A stretch of DNA of 58,121 bases. Source: Pseudomonas sp. CAN1 (lineage in GTDB: Bacteria > Pseudomonadota > Gammaproteobacteria > Pseudomonadales > Pseudomonadaceae). The notes under the pieces are model-generated. The model did not search any database, had not been told where the DNA came from, and worked only from the letters and a program-made list of their open reading frames with translations. The position numbers and the translations under genes are program-made. The DNA lies in assembly GCF_030462585.1 (NCBI RefSeq), contig NZ_JASMRU010000009.1, positions 1-58,121 of the forward strand, written 5' to 3'. Below are positions 8,691 through 20,674 of this stretch, one piece after another. The number at the start of each line of letters is the position of its first letter. The stretch's first letter is position 1.

Positions 8691-9010
8691 CTTTGGCTCC
8701 GGGTGTTCTGCGTCGCTTCGGCGTGCGCTCGGACTTCTTGTTTCGCCCCCTCGGGCGAGTCCCTTTTGGCAAACGCCCCAAAAGGAACCAAAAGGTCTTG
8801 CCCCGGACATCCGGTTTTTCGCCTAGGCGAAAAATTCCCTCGTTGAAGCGAAGTTTCAGGGGCACGCTGCGAAGGGCCATCCCTGGCCCATCGCAGCTCT
8901 CGCGACATCCATGTCGCTCAACCCCTGAAACTCCACTTCAACGCGGCCTCCTGAACGGGGCAGTCGGAGTGCGCGGATATTTCACTGGAAGTCTTCAAGA
9001 GCCAGAGCCG
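8691..9010 (+). repeat. Multi-hairpin intergenic element, copy 2
   Basis: Nearly identical to copy 3 (33656-33985) and homologous to copy 1 (437-750). Hairpins: CCTTTTGG/CCAAAAGG at 8762-8785, a perfect 20-bp palindrome at 8815-8834, an outer stem pairing 8842-8862 with 8922-8942, and an inner stem GCTGCGA/TCGCAGC at 8866-8897. Both inner stems differ from copy 1 but stay complementary. A REP abuts each side. It lies in the tail-to-tail gap between fruA and ugd. The spurious 183-codon ORF across it should not be called. Confidence 0.88.
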
Positions 9011-9030
9011 GCCGGAACGGAGGCGCTCTT

Positions 9031-9265
9031 CGTAGGAGCGAGCTTGCTCGCGAACCGCATGGCACAGGTATTCCCCTGTAGGAGCGGACCTTGTCCGCGA
9101 AATCCATCGCGGATGAATCCGCTCCTACAGGGAGCGCACTGGGCGCGGCGCGTACGTAGGAGCGGACTCCGTCCGCGATAGGCGTGCATCACGCCGGATG
9201 CTGTCGGTAGCTGGCCATGGTCGGCAGCGACGGGTGGCCCGTTCGCGAGCAAGCTCGCTCCTACG
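9031..9265. repeat. Cluster of five REP palindromes
   Basis: GTAGGAGCGAGC- and GTAGGAGCGGAC-type palindromes lie at about 9031-9056 (+), 9078-9102 (+), 9103-9129 (-), 9154-9179 (+) and 9240-9265 (-). They form inverted pairs of the BIME kind. The spacing is irregular. No gene is seen between 9266 and the end of ugd. Confidence 0.85.
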
Positions 9266-9366
9266 AAGGGCACGCCGGCGTATAGCCTGGAAGGGGGACG
9301 CCCAGTTCTTGTTCGCGAACCGCCGGCGCGCCCCAGGATGGGCCGCACCGGCTGGTCATCACGTCG

Positions 9367-10764
9367 TCAGGCGATGCGCTTCTGCCGATGCACCACGACC
9401 GGCTTGGCCGGCTTCGGCGCCGGCACCGGCAGGCGGTGGGAGTCGCCGCGGCCCATGGGGAAGTATTCGAAGCCGTAGCGGGCCAGGCGCTCGGGGTCGA
9501 ACAGGTTGCGCCCGTCGAAGATCACCGGGGTCTTCAGGCGGCTGGCCACCAGGTCGAAATCCGGGGCCTTGAACTGGCGCCACTCGGTGCAGATCACCAG
9601 GGCGTCGGCGCCGCCGAGGGTCGCTTCCGGGGTGCCCATCAGGGTCAGGCGTTCATCGTGGCCGTACAGGCGCTGGGCTTCGGGCATGGCTTCCGGGTCG
9701 AACGCGCGGACCTTGGCGCCGGCCGCCCAGAGGGCCTCCATCAGCACGCGGCTGGGAGCGTCGCGCATGTCGTCGGTGTTGGGCTTGAACGACAGGCCCC
9801 AGAGCGCGAAGGTGCGGCCCTTGAGCTTGCCGCCGTAGTAGGCGCGGATACGCTCGAACAGCTTGTCCTTCTGCCGCTGGTTCACTGCTTCCACGGCGCG
9901 CAGCAGGTCGCTGGAGCAGTGGGCTTCGTCGGCGCTCTGGATCAGCGCCTGGACGTCCTTGGGGAAGCAGGAACCGCCGTAACCGCAGCCGGGGTAGATG
10001 AAGTGGTAGCCGATGCGCGGGTCGGCGCCCATGCCCTGGCGGACCGCTTCGATGTCGGCGCCCAGGTGCTCGGCGAGTTCGGCCATCTGGTTGATGAAGC
10101 TGATCTTGGTGGCGAGCATGCAGTTGGCTGCGTACTTGGTCAGCTCGGCGCTGCGCAGGCTCATGGTGAGGATGCGGTCGTGGTTGCGGTTGAACGGCTC
10201 GTAGATCTCGCGCATCACGTCCAGCACTTCGGCGTTCTCGCAGCCGATGACGATGCGGTCGGGCTTGCGGCAGTCGGCCAGGGCCGAGCCCTCCTTGAGG
10301 AATTCGGGGTTGGAGACGATCTCGAAGTCCAGGCTGCGGCCCTGTTCGGCGAGCACTTCGTGGATGCGCGCCTTGACCCGGTCGCCGGTGCCCACCGGCA
10401 CGGTGGACTTCTCGACGATGATCACCGGCTGGGTGCGGTTGCGGGCGATGCCTTCGGCCACCGCCAACACCGCGCGCAGGTCGGCGGAGCCGTCGGCCTG
10501 GGGCGGGGTACCCACGGCGATGAACTGCACGCGGCCATGGCCGGCGGCTTCGGCGACGTCATGGGTGAAGCGCAGGCGGCCGGCCTCCAGGTTGTCCTTC
10601 ACCAGCTCGGCGAGGCCGGGCTCGAAGATGCTGATCTGCCCGCGCTTGAGCTTGGCCACCTTGTCCTGGTCGATGTCCATGCACAGGACGTCGTGACCGA
10701 CCTCCGCCATCACGGCTGCCTGCACCAGGCCGACATAACCGATACCGAATACGCTGATTTTCAT
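9367..10764 (-). CDS. ugd: UDP-glucose 6-dehydrogenase
   Basis: The 465-residue enzyme oxidises UDP-glucose twice with NAD+ to UDP-glucuronate, the precursor of the 4-amino-4-deoxy-L-arabinose made by the arn genes. It begins MKISVFGIGYVGLVQAAVMA (Rossmann GxGxxG). It has the catalytic Cys in GGSCFPKD near the middle and a C-terminal UDP-binding domain (FDGRNLFDP). The start was trimmed to ATG 10764, which has GGGAG upstream; the open frame extends further but only over arnF. It is the last gene of the arn operon, 38 nt after arnF, as I recall for PAO1. Confidence 0.95.
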   Translation of the reverse strand: MKISVFGIGYVGLVQAAVMAEVGHDVLCMDIDQDKVAKLKRGQISIFEPGLAELVKDNLEAGRLRFTHDVAEAAGHGRVQFIAVGTPPQADGSADLRAVLAVAEGIARNRTQPVIIVEKSTVPVGTGDRVKARIHEVLAEQGRSLDFEIVSNPEFLKEGSALADCRKPDRIVIGCENAEVLDVMREIYEPFNRNHDRILTMSLRSAELTKYAANCMLATKISFINQMAELAEHLGADIEAVRQGMGADPRIGYHFIYPGCGYGGSCFPKDVQALIQSADEAHCSSDLLRAVEAVNQRQKDKLFERIRAYYGGKLKGRTFALWGLSFKPNTDDMRDAPSRVLMEALWAAGAKVRAFDPEAMPEAQRLYGHDERLTLMGTPEATLGGADALVICTEWRQFKAPDFDLVASRLKTPVIFDGRNLFDPERLARYGFEYFPMGRGDSHRLPVPAPKPAKPVVVHRQKRIA

Positions 10765-10802
10765 GCTGTGCTCTCCCGATAAGGGCTCGAAGCGGGATGG
10801 GG

Positions 10803-11231
10803 TCAGTCCAGCTGCACTCGATCGTTGCGAGCGTCGCTGGGTTTGATGACGGTTGTTCTGTCGTGCCGGCGTGGCGCGTTGATGGTGATCACGCCGGCGA
10901 TCACCAGGGCGACACCCAGGGTGCGTGGCAGGCTCAGGGCCTCGCCGAAGCCGGGCAGCCAGGCGGCGCCGAGGTAGACCAGGGCGTAGCTGAGGCTGAG
11001 CAGGGAGTAGGCGCGGCTCAGCGGCAGGTGCTTGAGCGCCAGCAGCCAGCAGAGCATCGACAGTGCGTAGGCCAGCACGGCGGCGACCAGCACCAGCAGG
11101 GCCGACAGGTCCAGCTGGGCAAGTTCGAACGGCCATTGCCTCGGCAGGCGCGTGACGCTCCAGCGCATACCCAGTTGGGCGCTGCTGACCAGCGCTACGC
11201 TGCCCAGCGCGAGAAGGATTCCGCGCTTCAT
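10803..11231 (-). CDS. arnF: Undecaprenyl phosphate-aminoarabinose flippase subunit ArnF
   Basis: A 142-residue small multidrug-resistance-like membrane protein with four predicted hydrophobic helices (for example [17 protein letters not shown] and [21 protein letters not shown]). With ArnE it is thought to flip undecaprenyl phosphate-L-Ara4N from the cytoplasmic to the periplasmic face of the inner membrane for ArnT. Its ATG overlaps the arnE stop by 4 nt. The charged C-terminal tail ([18 protein letters not shown]) is cytoplasmic-like. The assignment rests on family size and exact place between arnE and ugd. Confidence 0.9.
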   Translation of the reverse strand: MKRGILLALGSVALVSSAQLGMRWSVTRLPRQWPFELAQLDLSALLVLVAAVLAYALSMLCWLLALKHLPLSRAYSLLSLSYALVYLGAAWLPGFGEALSLPRTLGVALVIAGVITINAPRRHDRTTVIKPSDARNDRVQLD

Positions 11232-11572
11232 GTGTGCATCCCCAGCAGTGCCACGCCACCGACGATCAGTGCCACGCCCGCCCAGTGGCGGCCGTCGATG
11301 TGCTCGCCGAACAGGCGGCTCGCCAGCAGGGTCACCAGCACGAAGTTGAGGCTCAGCATCGGGTAGGCGACGCCGACCTCCAGGCGCTGCAGCACCAGCA
11401 GCCAGAGCAGCAGGCCGCCGCCCAGGCAGGCGATGGCCGTCAGCAGCCAGGGCGAGAAGAGCTTCGCGGCGATGCTGGCTGGCGCATCACGCCAGCTTTC
11501 CACGGCAAGCTTCTGCGCCATCTGGCCCAGGCAGGTCAGCAGGCAGACACCGGCGAGCAGCAGGGCGGTCAT
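11228..11572 (-). CDS. arnE: Undecaprenyl phosphate-aminoarabinose flippase subunit ArnE
   Basis: The 114-residue partner of ArnF, also EamA/SMR-like, has four hydrophobic segments ([20 protein letters not shown] at the N-terminus, [16 protein letters not shown] at the C-terminus). It works in the inner membrane to move the lipid-linked aminoarabinose donor outward. It overlaps arnT upstream and arnF downstream by 4 nt each, so translation is coupled along the operon. Length fits the family. Confidence 0.9.
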   Translation of the reverse strand: MTALLLAGVCLLTCLGQMAQKLAVESWRDAPASIAAKLFSPWLLTAIACLGGGLLLWLLVLQRLEVGVAYPMLSLNFVLVTLLASRLFGEHIDGRHWAGVALIVGGVALLGMHT

Positions 11573-13218
11573 GGCTTCGCCTGGGGAATCAGCAGCACCA
11601 CGATGTGGTTCTGCCGGTAGCTGACGGCGTCGCTGGGCAGCATCGCCAGTTCGGCTTCGTCGTCGGCGCTGTTGACGCGCATGACCACGCCGACGGAGCC
11701 CTCGGTGCGCGCCTGGTCGATCCAGGCGCGGATTTCGTCGTTGCCGACGCTACGGCCCTGACCTTCGGGATAATTGCGCAGGCCGTATTTCAGCTCGCCC
11801 ACGGTATTGAACAGGGTCACGTCGCTGCGCCCGGTACGCCAGGCCAGCGCGGTGGCGGCGCCCAGGTCGTTGCTCAGCAGCTTGTGGGATTCGCTCAGAG
11901 CGTCCAGGTGCTCGGCGATGAACTGGTCGGGCATCTTGCTACCGATCAGCTTGTTCGGCATGGCGTTGGGCACCAGCGCCACCAGCAGCCAGACGGCCAG
12001 TGCGGGGGCGGCCCAGAAGCGTGTGGGGCGCAGCAGTTGTAGCAGGCCGGTGACGACCCAGGCGATGCAGACCAGGGCGATCATCAGCACGCTGGGCAGT
12101 TCGTCGTGGTACTGCGGATGACGCGCCTGCATCACCAGCAGGCCGGCCAGCGCACCGCTGCCCAGCAGCAGGTTGAGCGCGCCATTGAGGCGCAGCGCAA
12201 GCAGCCGGCGGTTCTGCAGGGCGCGGCCCAGGCAGTCGGCGATCAGCAGGGCCAGTGGGGCGAAGCAGGGCATGATGTAGGTCGGCAGCTTGCCCTTGGC
12301 CAGGCTGAAGAACAGGAACGGCATGACCAGCCAGAGCAGCACGAACAGCGTCTTCGACTGGCGCCAGCCCTTGAAGCCGTCGCGCAGCGCCGGGAGGATC
12401 AGCACCGCCCAGGGCAGGGCGCTGGCGAACAGCAGTGGCACGAAGAACCAGAACGGGCGGGTGTGCTGGGCATCTTCGGCGGCAAAGCGACGGATGTGCT
12501 CGTGCCAGAAGAAGAAGTTCCAGAAGTCCGGCTCGCGTGCGTGGATCATCAGTACCCAAGGCGCCGAGACGGCTGCTGCGACCAGCACGGCCAGCGGCCC
12601 GTAGCGCAGCAGTTCGCCGAAGCGCCTCTGCAGTACGGCATAGGGCAGGCCGATGAGCACCGGCAGGAGGAAGGCGAGGAAGCCCTTGGTCATGAAGCCG
12701 AAGGCGCAGGCGGCGCCGAGCAGGCTCCAGGCGGCGAGGCGCCCGCGCGTGGTGGCGGCGTCGAAGGCGTACCACAGCGCGACCAGGCTGAGGTTCACGC
12801 ACAGGGTGAACTGCGGGTCGAGGTTGGCGTAGCCGGCCTGCCCGGCGATCAGCCCGAAGCTCATGTAGAGCAGGCCGGCGGTCCAGGTGCGGCGCGGGTC
12901 GTTCCACAGGCGACGGGCCACCAGGATGACCAGCAGGGTGCTCAGCGCAGAGACCAGCGCCGAGGCGAAGCGCACGCCGAACAGGTTCTGGCCGAACACC
13001 GCCTGGCTGATCGCGGTCAGCCAGTAGCCGCCGGTGGGCTTCTCGAAATAGCGCAGGCCGAGCAGGTGCGGCGACACCCAGTCGCCGGTCTGCAGCATGG
13101 CCTGGGTGATCTGGGCGTTGCGCGACTCGTCCGGGATCCACAGGCCGTGGAAGCCCATCGGCAGCAGGATGCACAGGACGAAGGCGGCGAGCAGCTTCGG
13201 GTAGGCCAGGCGGTTCAT
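11569..13218 (-). CDS. arnT: Lipid A aminoarabinose transferase ArnT
   Basis: A GT-C glycosyltransferase of 549 residues transfers L-Ara4N from undecaprenyl phosphate to the lipid A phosphates at the periplasmic face. This lowers negative charge and gives resistance to polymyxin and cationic peptides. It has the N-terminal loop [18 protein letters not shown] with the conserved acidic DE pair, about 12 hydrophobic segments, and a soluble C-terminal domain. The start is ATG 13218, overlapping the arnD stop by 4 nt; the longer open frame is arnD read out of frame. Full length. Confidence 0.95.
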   Translation of the reverse strand: MNRLAYPKLLAAFVLCILLPMGFHGLWIPDESRNAQITQAMLQTGDWVSPHLLGLRYFEKPTGGYWLTAISQAVFGQNLFGVRFASALVSALSTLLVILVARRLWNDPRRTWTAGLLYMSFGLIAGQAGYANLDPQFTLCVNLSLVALWYAFDAATTRGRLAAWSLLGAACAFGFMTKGFLAFLLPVLIGLPYAVLQRRFGELLRYGPLAVLVAAAVSAPWVLMIHAREPDFWNFFFWHEHIRRFAAEDAQHTRPFWFFVPLLFASALPWAVLILPALRDGFKGWRQSKTLFVLLWLVMPFLFFSLAKGKLPTYIMPCFAPLALLIADCLGRALQNRRLLALRLNGALNLLLGSGALAGLLVMQARHPQYHDELPSVLMIALVCIAWVVTGLLQLLRPTRFWAAPALAVWLLVALVPNAMPNKLIGSKMPDQFIAEHLDALSESHKLLSNDLGAATALAWRTGRSDVTLFNTVGELKYGLRNYPEGQGRSVGNDEIRAWIDQARTEGSVGVVMRVNSADDEAELAMLPSDAVSYRQNHIVVLLIPQAKP

Positions 13219-14099
13219 GCGCGCTGTACCCCGAGCCAGCCTTCGCGGCCGGCCAGCTCGCCGCGCACCAGGCTGGCGACGGGCAGGGTGGCGGGATCGT
13301 CCGGCAGCAGCCGGCCCAGCGGCACGAAGCGGATGCCGTTGCTGCGCGCCTGGCTCAGCAGGCGGCGGAAGTCGTGGGCCATGAGGATGCCCTCGACTTC
13401 GGCGTGAATGGTGTACACGTTCAGGGCGTCCATGTCGAAGCGTGAAAGGATGAAGTCGTTGAACGAGGCGGAGGGCAGCTGCGGCCCGACGACCTCGTCG
13501 AAGGTGGGCAGGTCCACCGGAATCTGCGGAGTGCCGGCGCGGCCGTCGGCGAGGCGCGGGCGGAACAGCGAGGTACCGCGGCAGTCGCTGTTGTAGCGGA
13601 AGCCGAAGCGCTCCTTGGCTTCGACCGTGCGCTCGTCGGCGCGCCAGCCGGCCACCGCCGAGCACTCGACCTTGTGACCGAGGATGTCGGCGAGGGTGTC
13701 GGTACCCTGGCGAATCTGCTCCTCCAGTTGCGCGGAACTCCAGCGGCCGGCGTTGGCCTGCCAGCCGTGATGGTCCCAGGCGTGCAGGCCGACCTCATGG
13801 CCGGCCTCGCGGGCGCGCCGCATCAGGTGGCCGAGGTCGCGGCCGATGCGCTTGCCCGGCCAGGCGGTGCCGGCCAGGAGGATGTCCCAGCCGTACAGCC
13901 CGGCTGCATTGGAGCGCAGCATCTTCCACAGGAACTGCGGGCGGATCAGCCGCCACAGGTGCCGGCCCATGTTGTCCGGGCCGACACTGAAGAAGAAGGT
14001 CGCCTTGACCCCGGCTTCGTCGAGCATGTCCAGCAGCCGCGGCACACCGTCACGGGTGCCGCGGTAGGTGTCCACGTCGATACGCAGTCCCGCTTTCAT
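13215..14099 (-). CDS. arnD: 4-deoxy-4-formamido-L-arabinose-phosphoundecaprenol deformylase ArnD
   Basis: A polysaccharide-deacetylase-like (CE4) enzyme of 294 residues. It removes the formyl group from undecaprenyl phosphate-L-Ara4FN to give the donor used by ArnT. The CE4 motifs are visible: [10 protein letters not shown] near the N-terminus (metal Asp), [13 protein letters not shown] around residue 100-115 (HxxxH-type ligands) and VAGWRAD. The start at ATG 14099 overlaps the arnA stop (TGATG). Frame and length agree with the family. Confidence 0.95.
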   Translation of the reverse strand: MKAGLRIDVDTYRGTRDGVPRLLDMLDEAGVKATFFFSVGPDNMGRHLWRLIRPQFLWKMLRSNAAGLYGWDILLAGTAWPGKRIGRDLGHLMRRAREAGHEVGLHAWDHHGWQANAGRWSSAQLEEQIRQGTDTLADILGHKVECSAVAGWRADERTVEAKERFGFRYNSDCRGTSLFRPRLADGRAGTPQIPVDLPTFDEVVGPQLPSASFNDFILSRFDMDALNVYTIHAEVEGILMAHDFRRLLSQARSNGIRFVPLGRLLPDDPATLPVASLVRGELAGREGWLGVQRA

Positions 14100-16120
14100 C
14101 AGGCGATGCTTTTCTTCAGCGGCACCACGTGCGGCTGGCTGCCGGCACGCTCGGCCAGGGCTTCGCGGAGGAAGAAGTCCAGCGTCTTGCCGATGGTCTC
14201 GGCCAGCTCCACGCTCGGCTGCCAGTTCAGCAGGCGGCGGGCGTTCTCGATGCTCGGCTTGCGGTGCGACACGTCCTGGTAGCCATCGCCGTAGAAGCTG
14301 CGGCTTTCCACTTCGCGGAAGCCGGCGAAGGGCGGGAACTGGTCGCGCAGCGGGTGGGCTTCGAACTGGCGCAACAGCTCTTCGCCCAGCTGGCGGATGC
14401 TGGCTTCGTTGTCCGGGTTGCCGATGTTGACGATCTGCCCGTCGCAACGGCCGCCTTCGTTATCGATGATGCGTGCCAGCGCTTCGATGCCGTCATCCAC
14501 GTCGGTGAAGCAACGCTTCTGCGCGCCGCCGTCGACCAGACGGATCGGGGTGCCTTCGACGAGGTGCAGGATCAGCTGGGTGATGGCGCGCGAGCTGCCG
14601 ATGCGCGCGGAGTCCAGGCGGTCCAGGCGCGGGCCCATCCAGTTGAACGGACGGAACAGGCTGAACTTCAGGCCCTTCTGGCCGTAGGCCCAGATGACGC
14701 GGTCGAGCAGCTGCTTGGAGACCGAGTAGATCCAGCGCTGCTTGTTGATCGGGCCGACCACCAGGTTCGAGGTGTCTTCGTCGAAGTTGGCGTCGGTGCA
14801 CATGCCGTACACCTCGGAGGTCGAGGGGAAGATCACGCGCTTGTTGTACTTGACGCAGTAGCGCACCAGCTTGAGGTTTTCCTCGAAGTCCAGCTCGAAC
14901 ACGCGCAGCGGGTTGCGGGTGTATTCGATCGGGGTGGCGATGGCCACCAGCGGCAGGACCACGTCGCACTTCTTGATGTGGTACTCGATCCACTCGGTGT
15001 GGATGCTGATGTCGCCTTCGACGAAGTGGAAGTCCGGGTTGCCCTTCAGGCGCTCGATGGCGTCGGAGCCGATGTCCAGGCCGTAGACTTCGTAGTTGCC
15101 GTCGCGCAGCAGGCGCTCGGACAGGTGGTTGCCGATGAAGCCGTTGACGCCGAGGATCAGCACGCGGGTCTTGCGCTTGGGCTTGCCGCTGGCACCGTGC
15201 AGACGCGAGCCTTCCACCAGGCCCATCTCGCGGGCCAGTTGCGGGCCGGCGAGGAACAGGCCGCTGTCGCCCTGCTGGCCGGCGAGGATTTCCAGCGAGT
15301 CTTCGCCACAGGCGATGCGCAGCGGGTCGACCGCCAGCACCGAGCCGGGCGCCTTGCCGCCGTTGCCGGCGACGACGCGCGAGCCCCAGACGATCAGCTT
15401 GCGATCACCCACCGGGGCGAAGGCGCCGGGGTAGGGCTGGGTCACCGCGCGTACCAGGTTGTGCAGCTCGCGAGCCGGACGCTGCCAGTCGATCTGGCCG
15501 TCAGCCGGGGTACGGCGGCCGAAGTAGCTGGCGCGGGATTCGTCCTGGGCAACTTCCTGCAGCTCGCCACGGGCCAGGCGCGGCAGGGCCTGGTTGAGCA
15601 GCTCGCGGGAGGCTTCGCGCAGCTTGCCGTGCAGCATCAGCGCGGTGTCGTCGGCGCCGATGGCGACGCTCTGCTGGGCGAGGATGCCGCCGGCATCGGC
15701 GCGCTTGACCATGCGGTGCAGGGTCACGCCGGTCTCGGTTTCGCCGTTGACCAGCACCCAGTTCGCCGGGGCGCGGCCGCGGTAGCGCGGCAGCAGCGAG
15801 CCGTGCAGGTTGTAGCCACCCTGGCTGGCGCAGGCCAGCAGCTCTTCGCTGAGCAGGTGGCGGTAGTAGAAGGAGAAGATGAACTGCGGCTGCAGCTCGC
15901 GAATGCGGGCGATCCACAGTGGGTGGTTGACGTCTTCCGGCGCGTGCACCGGGATGCCGAGGCGCGCGCAGAGCTGGGCGACGGAGCCGTAGAAGCGGTT
16001 TTCCTTGGGATCGTCGGCGTGGGTGAAGACGGCGTCGATCTGGTAACCGGCGGCGAGCAGGGCTTCGATGCCGGCGCAGCCGAAGTCGTGGTAGGCGAAG
16101 ACGATGGTCTGCTGGGTCAT
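14099..16120 (-). CDS. arnA: Bifunctional UDP-glucuronate decarboxylase / UDP-Ara4N formyltransferase ArnA
   Basis: The 673-residue fusion enzyme has an N-terminal 10-formyltetrahydrofolate-dependent transferase (about 1-305; [18 protein letters not shown]). Its C-terminal domain (about 320-673) decarboxylates UDP-glucuronate, with NAD site [10 protein letters not shown] and SDR pair YSVSK. It acts twice in the pathway, before and after ArnB. It overlaps arnC by 4 nt and arnD by 1 nt. ATG 16120 was chosen because the upstream extension is arnC read out of frame. Both domains look intact. Confidence 0.96.
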   Translation of the reverse strand: MTQQTIVFAYHDFGCAGIEALLAAGYQIDAVFTHADDPKENRFYGSVAQLCARLGIPVHAPEDVNHPLWIARIRELQPQFIFSFYYRHLLSEELLACASQGGYNLHGSLLPRYRGRAPANWVLVNGETETGVTLHRMVKRADAGGILAQQSVAIGADDTALMLHGKLREASRELLNQALPRLARGELQEVAQDESRASYFGRRTPADGQIDWQRPARELHNLVRAVTQPYPGAFAPVGDRKLIVWGSRVVAGNGGKAPGSVLAVDPLRIACGEDSLEILAGQQGDSGLFLAGPQLAREMGLVEGSRLHGASGKPKRKTRVLILGVNGFIGNHLSERLLRDGNYEVYGLDIGSDAIERLKGNPDFHFVEGDISIHTEWIEYHIKKCDVVLPLVAIATPIEYTRNPLRVFELDFEENLKLVRYCVKYNKRVIFPSTSEVYGMCTDANFDEDTSNLVVGPINKQRWIYSVSKQLLDRVIWAYGQKGLKFSLFRPFNWMGPRLDRLDSARIGSSRAITQLILHLVEGTPIRLVDGGAQKRCFTDVDDGIEALARIIDNEGGRCDGQIVNIGNPDNEASIRQLGEELLRQFEAHPLRDQFPPFAGFREVESRSFYGDGYQDVSHRKPSIENARRLLNWQPSVELAETIGKTLDFFLREALAERAGSQPHVVPLKKSIA

Positions 16121-17121
16121 GGCTGGATGGACTCGAGAGAAGAAGAGGAAGTGGAGAGCTGGACGCGCGGGGCGTCGGATCGAACGATGCGTTCGATGAA
16201 GAAGCGGGGGCGGGCGCGGACGTCGTTGTACATGCGGCCCAGGTACTCGCCGAGCAGGCCCATGCCGACCAGCTGCACGCCGGTGAACATGAACAGCACG
16301 GCGAACAGCACGAAGGTGCCGTGGCCGGCCCAGGCGGCGCCGAAGATCAGGCGCAGCAACACCAGCAGCACGGCGAAGGCGAAACCGGCCACTGCCATGC
16401 CGCCACCGATGAAGGACAACAGGCGCAGCGGCGAGGTGGTCATGCAGGTGACCAGGTCGAACATCAGGTTGATCAGGCGCACGAAGTCGTATTTCGACTC
16501 GCCGTGCTCGCGCTCGGCGTGGGCCACGTGGATCTCGGTGGTGTGGCGGGCGAAGCTGTTGGCCAGGATCGGGATGAAGGTGCTGCGCTCGCGGCAGGCG
16601 AGCATCGCCTTGACGATGCTCGCGCGGTAGGCGCGCAGCATGCAGCCGTAGTCGCTCATGGCGACGCCGGTGGAGCGCTGCACGGCAAGGTTGATCAGCT
16701 TCGACGGCCAGCGGCGCAGAGCCGAGTCCTGGCGCTTCTGGCGCACGCTGCCGACCACGTCGTAGCCCTTGGCGGCTTCCTCGACCAGGCGCGGGATTTC
16801 TTCCGGCGGGTTCTGCAGGTCGGCGTCGAGGGTGATCACCAGGTCGCCCTGGCACTGCTCGAAGCCGGCCATGATCGCCGCGTGCTGGCCGTAGTTGCGG
16901 TTGAGGATGATCGCCACGATGTGGCTGCCCGGAGCCTGCGCGGCTTCCTGCAGCAGGTCGGCGGAACTGTCGCGGCTGCCGTCGTCGATCAGCACGATCT
17001 CGTACGGACGATTGAGCTGCTCGCAGGCGGCCGTGGTACGGCGCAACAACTCGGGCAGGCTGGCCTCTTCGTTGTACACCGGGATGACGATGGACACGAG
17101 GTTGATCGGGTAGGGTTTCAC
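16117..17121 (-). CDS. arnC: Undecaprenyl-phosphate Ara4FN transferase ArnC
   Basis: A GT2 polyprenyl-phosphate glycosyltransferase of 334 residues attaches the formylated aminoarabinose to undecaprenyl phosphate on the cytoplasmic membrane face. The N-terminal half has [29 protein letters not shown] and the metal-binding [14 protein letters not shown]. Two hydrophobic segments near residues 235-300 (for example [20 protein letters not shown]) anchor it. It starts 7 nt after the arnB stop. A standard member of the operon with no defect seen. Confidence 0.95.
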   Translation of the reverse strand: MKPYPINLVSIVIPVYNEEASLPELLRRTTAACEQLNRPYEIVLIDDGSRDSSADLLQEAAQAPGSHIVAIILNRNYGQHAAIMAGFEQCQGDLVITLDADLQNPPEEIPRLVEEAAKGYDVVGSVRQKRQDSALRRWPSKLINLAVQRSTGVAMSDYGCMLRAYRASIVKAMLACRERSTFIPILANSFARHTTEIHVAHAEREHGESKYDFVRLINLMFDLVTCMTTSPLRLLSFIGGGMAVAGFAFAVLLVLLRLIFGAAWAGHGTFVLFAVLFMFTGVQLVGMGLLGEYLGRMYNDVRARPRFFIERIVRSDAPRVQLSTSSSSLESIQP

Positions 17122-17128
17122 GACGGCG

Positions 17129-18268
17129 TTACCGAGTCAGGTTTTCGATGGCGTCGACCACGCGGTCCTGGTCGGCGCGGGTCATGTCGGGGAACAGCGG
17201 GATGGAGCAGATCCGCGCCGAGTTCCACTCGGTGTTGGGCAGGCTCACGTTGGGGAAGCGCTGGCGGTAGTAGCTGTGCAGGTGGCTGCCGATGAAGTGG
17301 ATGCCGCTGCCGATGCCGCGCTCCTGCAGGCCCTGCATGAAGGCGTCGCGGTCCAGGCCGCAGCGTTCGGCGTCGATGCGCAGGATGTACAGGTGCCAGG
17401 CGTGGTGCTGCGGGTAGCTCGGCACTGCCAGCGGCTGCACCGGCAGGTGCGCCAGGCGCTCGGCGTAACGGGCGGCCAGTTCGGCGCGGCGGACGTTGAG
17501 CGCTTCCAGCTTGGGCAGCTGCGACACGGCGATGGCGGCATTGATGTCGGTGAGGTTGTACTTGAAGCCGGGCTCCACCACCTGGGCCTGCGGCTTGCGG
17601 CCGTGGGTCAGGCGGTCGTAGGCGTCCACGCCCAGGCCGTGGAACTTCAGGGTGCGCACGCGGTTGGCCAGGGCTTCGTCGTCGGTGACGAACATCCCGC
17701 CTTCGGCGCAGGTGAGGTTCTTGATGGCGTGGAAGGAGAAGATCGCGGTGCCGGTCTGGCCGACGTGGCGGCCGCGGTACAGCGTGCCGGCAGCGTGGGC
17801 GGCGTCCTCGATCACGGCGATGCCGTGGCGCTGGGCCAGCGCGTTGATCGGGTCCATGTCGCAGGCTGCGCCAGCGTAGTGCACCGGGACGATGGCGCGG
17901 GTGCGCGGGGTGATCGCGGCTTCTATGCGGGCGGCGTCGGTCATCAGGGTGTCGCGGTCGACGTCGACGAACACCGGCGTGGCGCCCAGCAGGCAGATCA
18001 TGTTGGCCGTCGAGACCCAGGTCTGCGACGGGGTGATCACTTCATCGCCCGGGCCGATGCCCAGGGCCAGCAGGGCCAGGTGCATGCCACCGGTGGCGGA
18101 GGACAGCGCGACGGCGTGGCGGCAACCGATGGACTCTGCGAAGCGCTGTTCCAGTTCCTGGTTCTTCGGGCCGGTGGTGATCCAGCTCGAACGCAGCACG
18201 TCATTGACGGCCTGGATTTCGTCTTCGCCGATGCTAGGACGGGAAAAAGGGAGGAATGGCGTATCCAT
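17129..18268 (-). CDS. arnB: UDP-4-amino-4-deoxy-L-arabinose aminotransferase ArnB
   Basis: A PLP enzyme of the DegT/DnrJ/EryC1 family, 379 residues, aminates the 4-keto sugar made by ArnA using glutamate. The N-terminus [18 protein letters not shown] is followed by SSWITTGPK. The PLP Lys is about residue 183 in [13 protein letters not shown], and an acidic PLP-site segment EDAAHAAGT precedes it. I use ATG 18268; a TTG at 18280 would add MEPD. It is the first gene of the arn operon, with a PmrA-like box 62 bp upstream. Confidence 0.95.
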   Translation of the reverse strand: MDTPFLPFSRPSIGEDEIQAVNDVLRSSWITTGPKNQELEQRFAESIGCRHAVALSSATGGMHLALLALGIGPGDEVITPSQTWVSTANMICLLGATPVFVDVDRDTLMTDAARIEAAITPRTRAIVPVHYAGAACDMDPINALAQRHGIAVIEDAAHAAGTLYRGRHVGQTGTAIFSFHAIKNLTCAEGGMFVTDDEALANRVRTLKFHGLGVDAYDRLTHGRKPQAQVVEPGFKYNLTDINAAIAVSQLPKLEALNVRRAELAARYAERLAHLPVQPLAVPSYPQHHAWHLYILRIDAERCGLDRDAFMQGLQERGIGSGIHFIGSHLHSYYRQRFPNVSLPNTEWNSARICSIPLFPDMTRADQDRVVDAIENLTR

Positions 18269-18329
18269 GTCGGGTTCCAACGGCCGCGAGGCTCAGACTT
18301 TCAAGTGTGCGAAAGCTACGTCGAAGTTC

Positions 18330-18346
18330 GTTAAGAAGCCGTTAAG
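18330..18346 (-). promoter_or_regulatory. Predicted PmrA box for the arn operon
   Basis: On the minus strand two direct CTTAAC half-sites are separated by 5 nt, the layout of a PmrA/BasR box. It lies 62 nt before the arnB ATG. Response to polymyxin, low Mg2+ or other PmrAB signals is inferred from the family and was not tested. Confidence 0.65.
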
Positions 18347-18509
18347 TGGATGTCGTGATTACGTTTACCGATCGGTCTTGCGACTTATCGCACCGGACGT
18401 ATGGAAGTCAGTTGAGTGAAATGTCCGAAAGCGACGTATTCCGTGTCGCAAAACACTGTTGAACAGTCGTTCATCCTTGGCTATGGTGGCCCCACGCTCC
18501 TACGGACGC

Positions 18510-18532
18510 TTCCTGCGGGAAAGTCGCAGGAA
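18510..18532 (+). promoter_or_regulatory. Perfect hairpin before the aminotransferase gene
   Basis: TTCCTGCG and CGCAGGAA form an 8-bp inverted repeat with a 7-nt loop, 27 nt before the ATG at 18560. It ends 15 nt before the GAGG ribosome-binding site, so it could be an operator or a leader hairpin. No T-run follows, so it is not a terminator. Confidence 0.4.
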
Positions 18533-18559
18533 TTTCCGTCATTCGGATGAGGCCCTTGC

Positions 18560-20605
<2,046 letters not shown>

Positions 20606-20674
20606 CCGATGCCGCGCAGTCGGCGCATCGATGAGCGTGACCCAACACTAAATACAACAATGCAGGGGATCACG

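Noticed and set aside
8630..9181. 183-codon ORF across the structured element and REPs, and similar short ORFs at 583-774 and 33571-33798
   Set aside because: They are readings of palindromic repeat DNA, end at different places in each copy, and show changes that preserve pairing rather than protein sequence.
9367..11259. A 630-codon start for ugd, and similarly long starts for arnT, arnD, arnA, fruB, dppA and nhaP
   Set aside because: The extra N-terminal parts overlap neighbouring genes out of frame and do not look like the families. Shorter ATGs with family N-termini and, in most cases, ribosome-binding sites are better.
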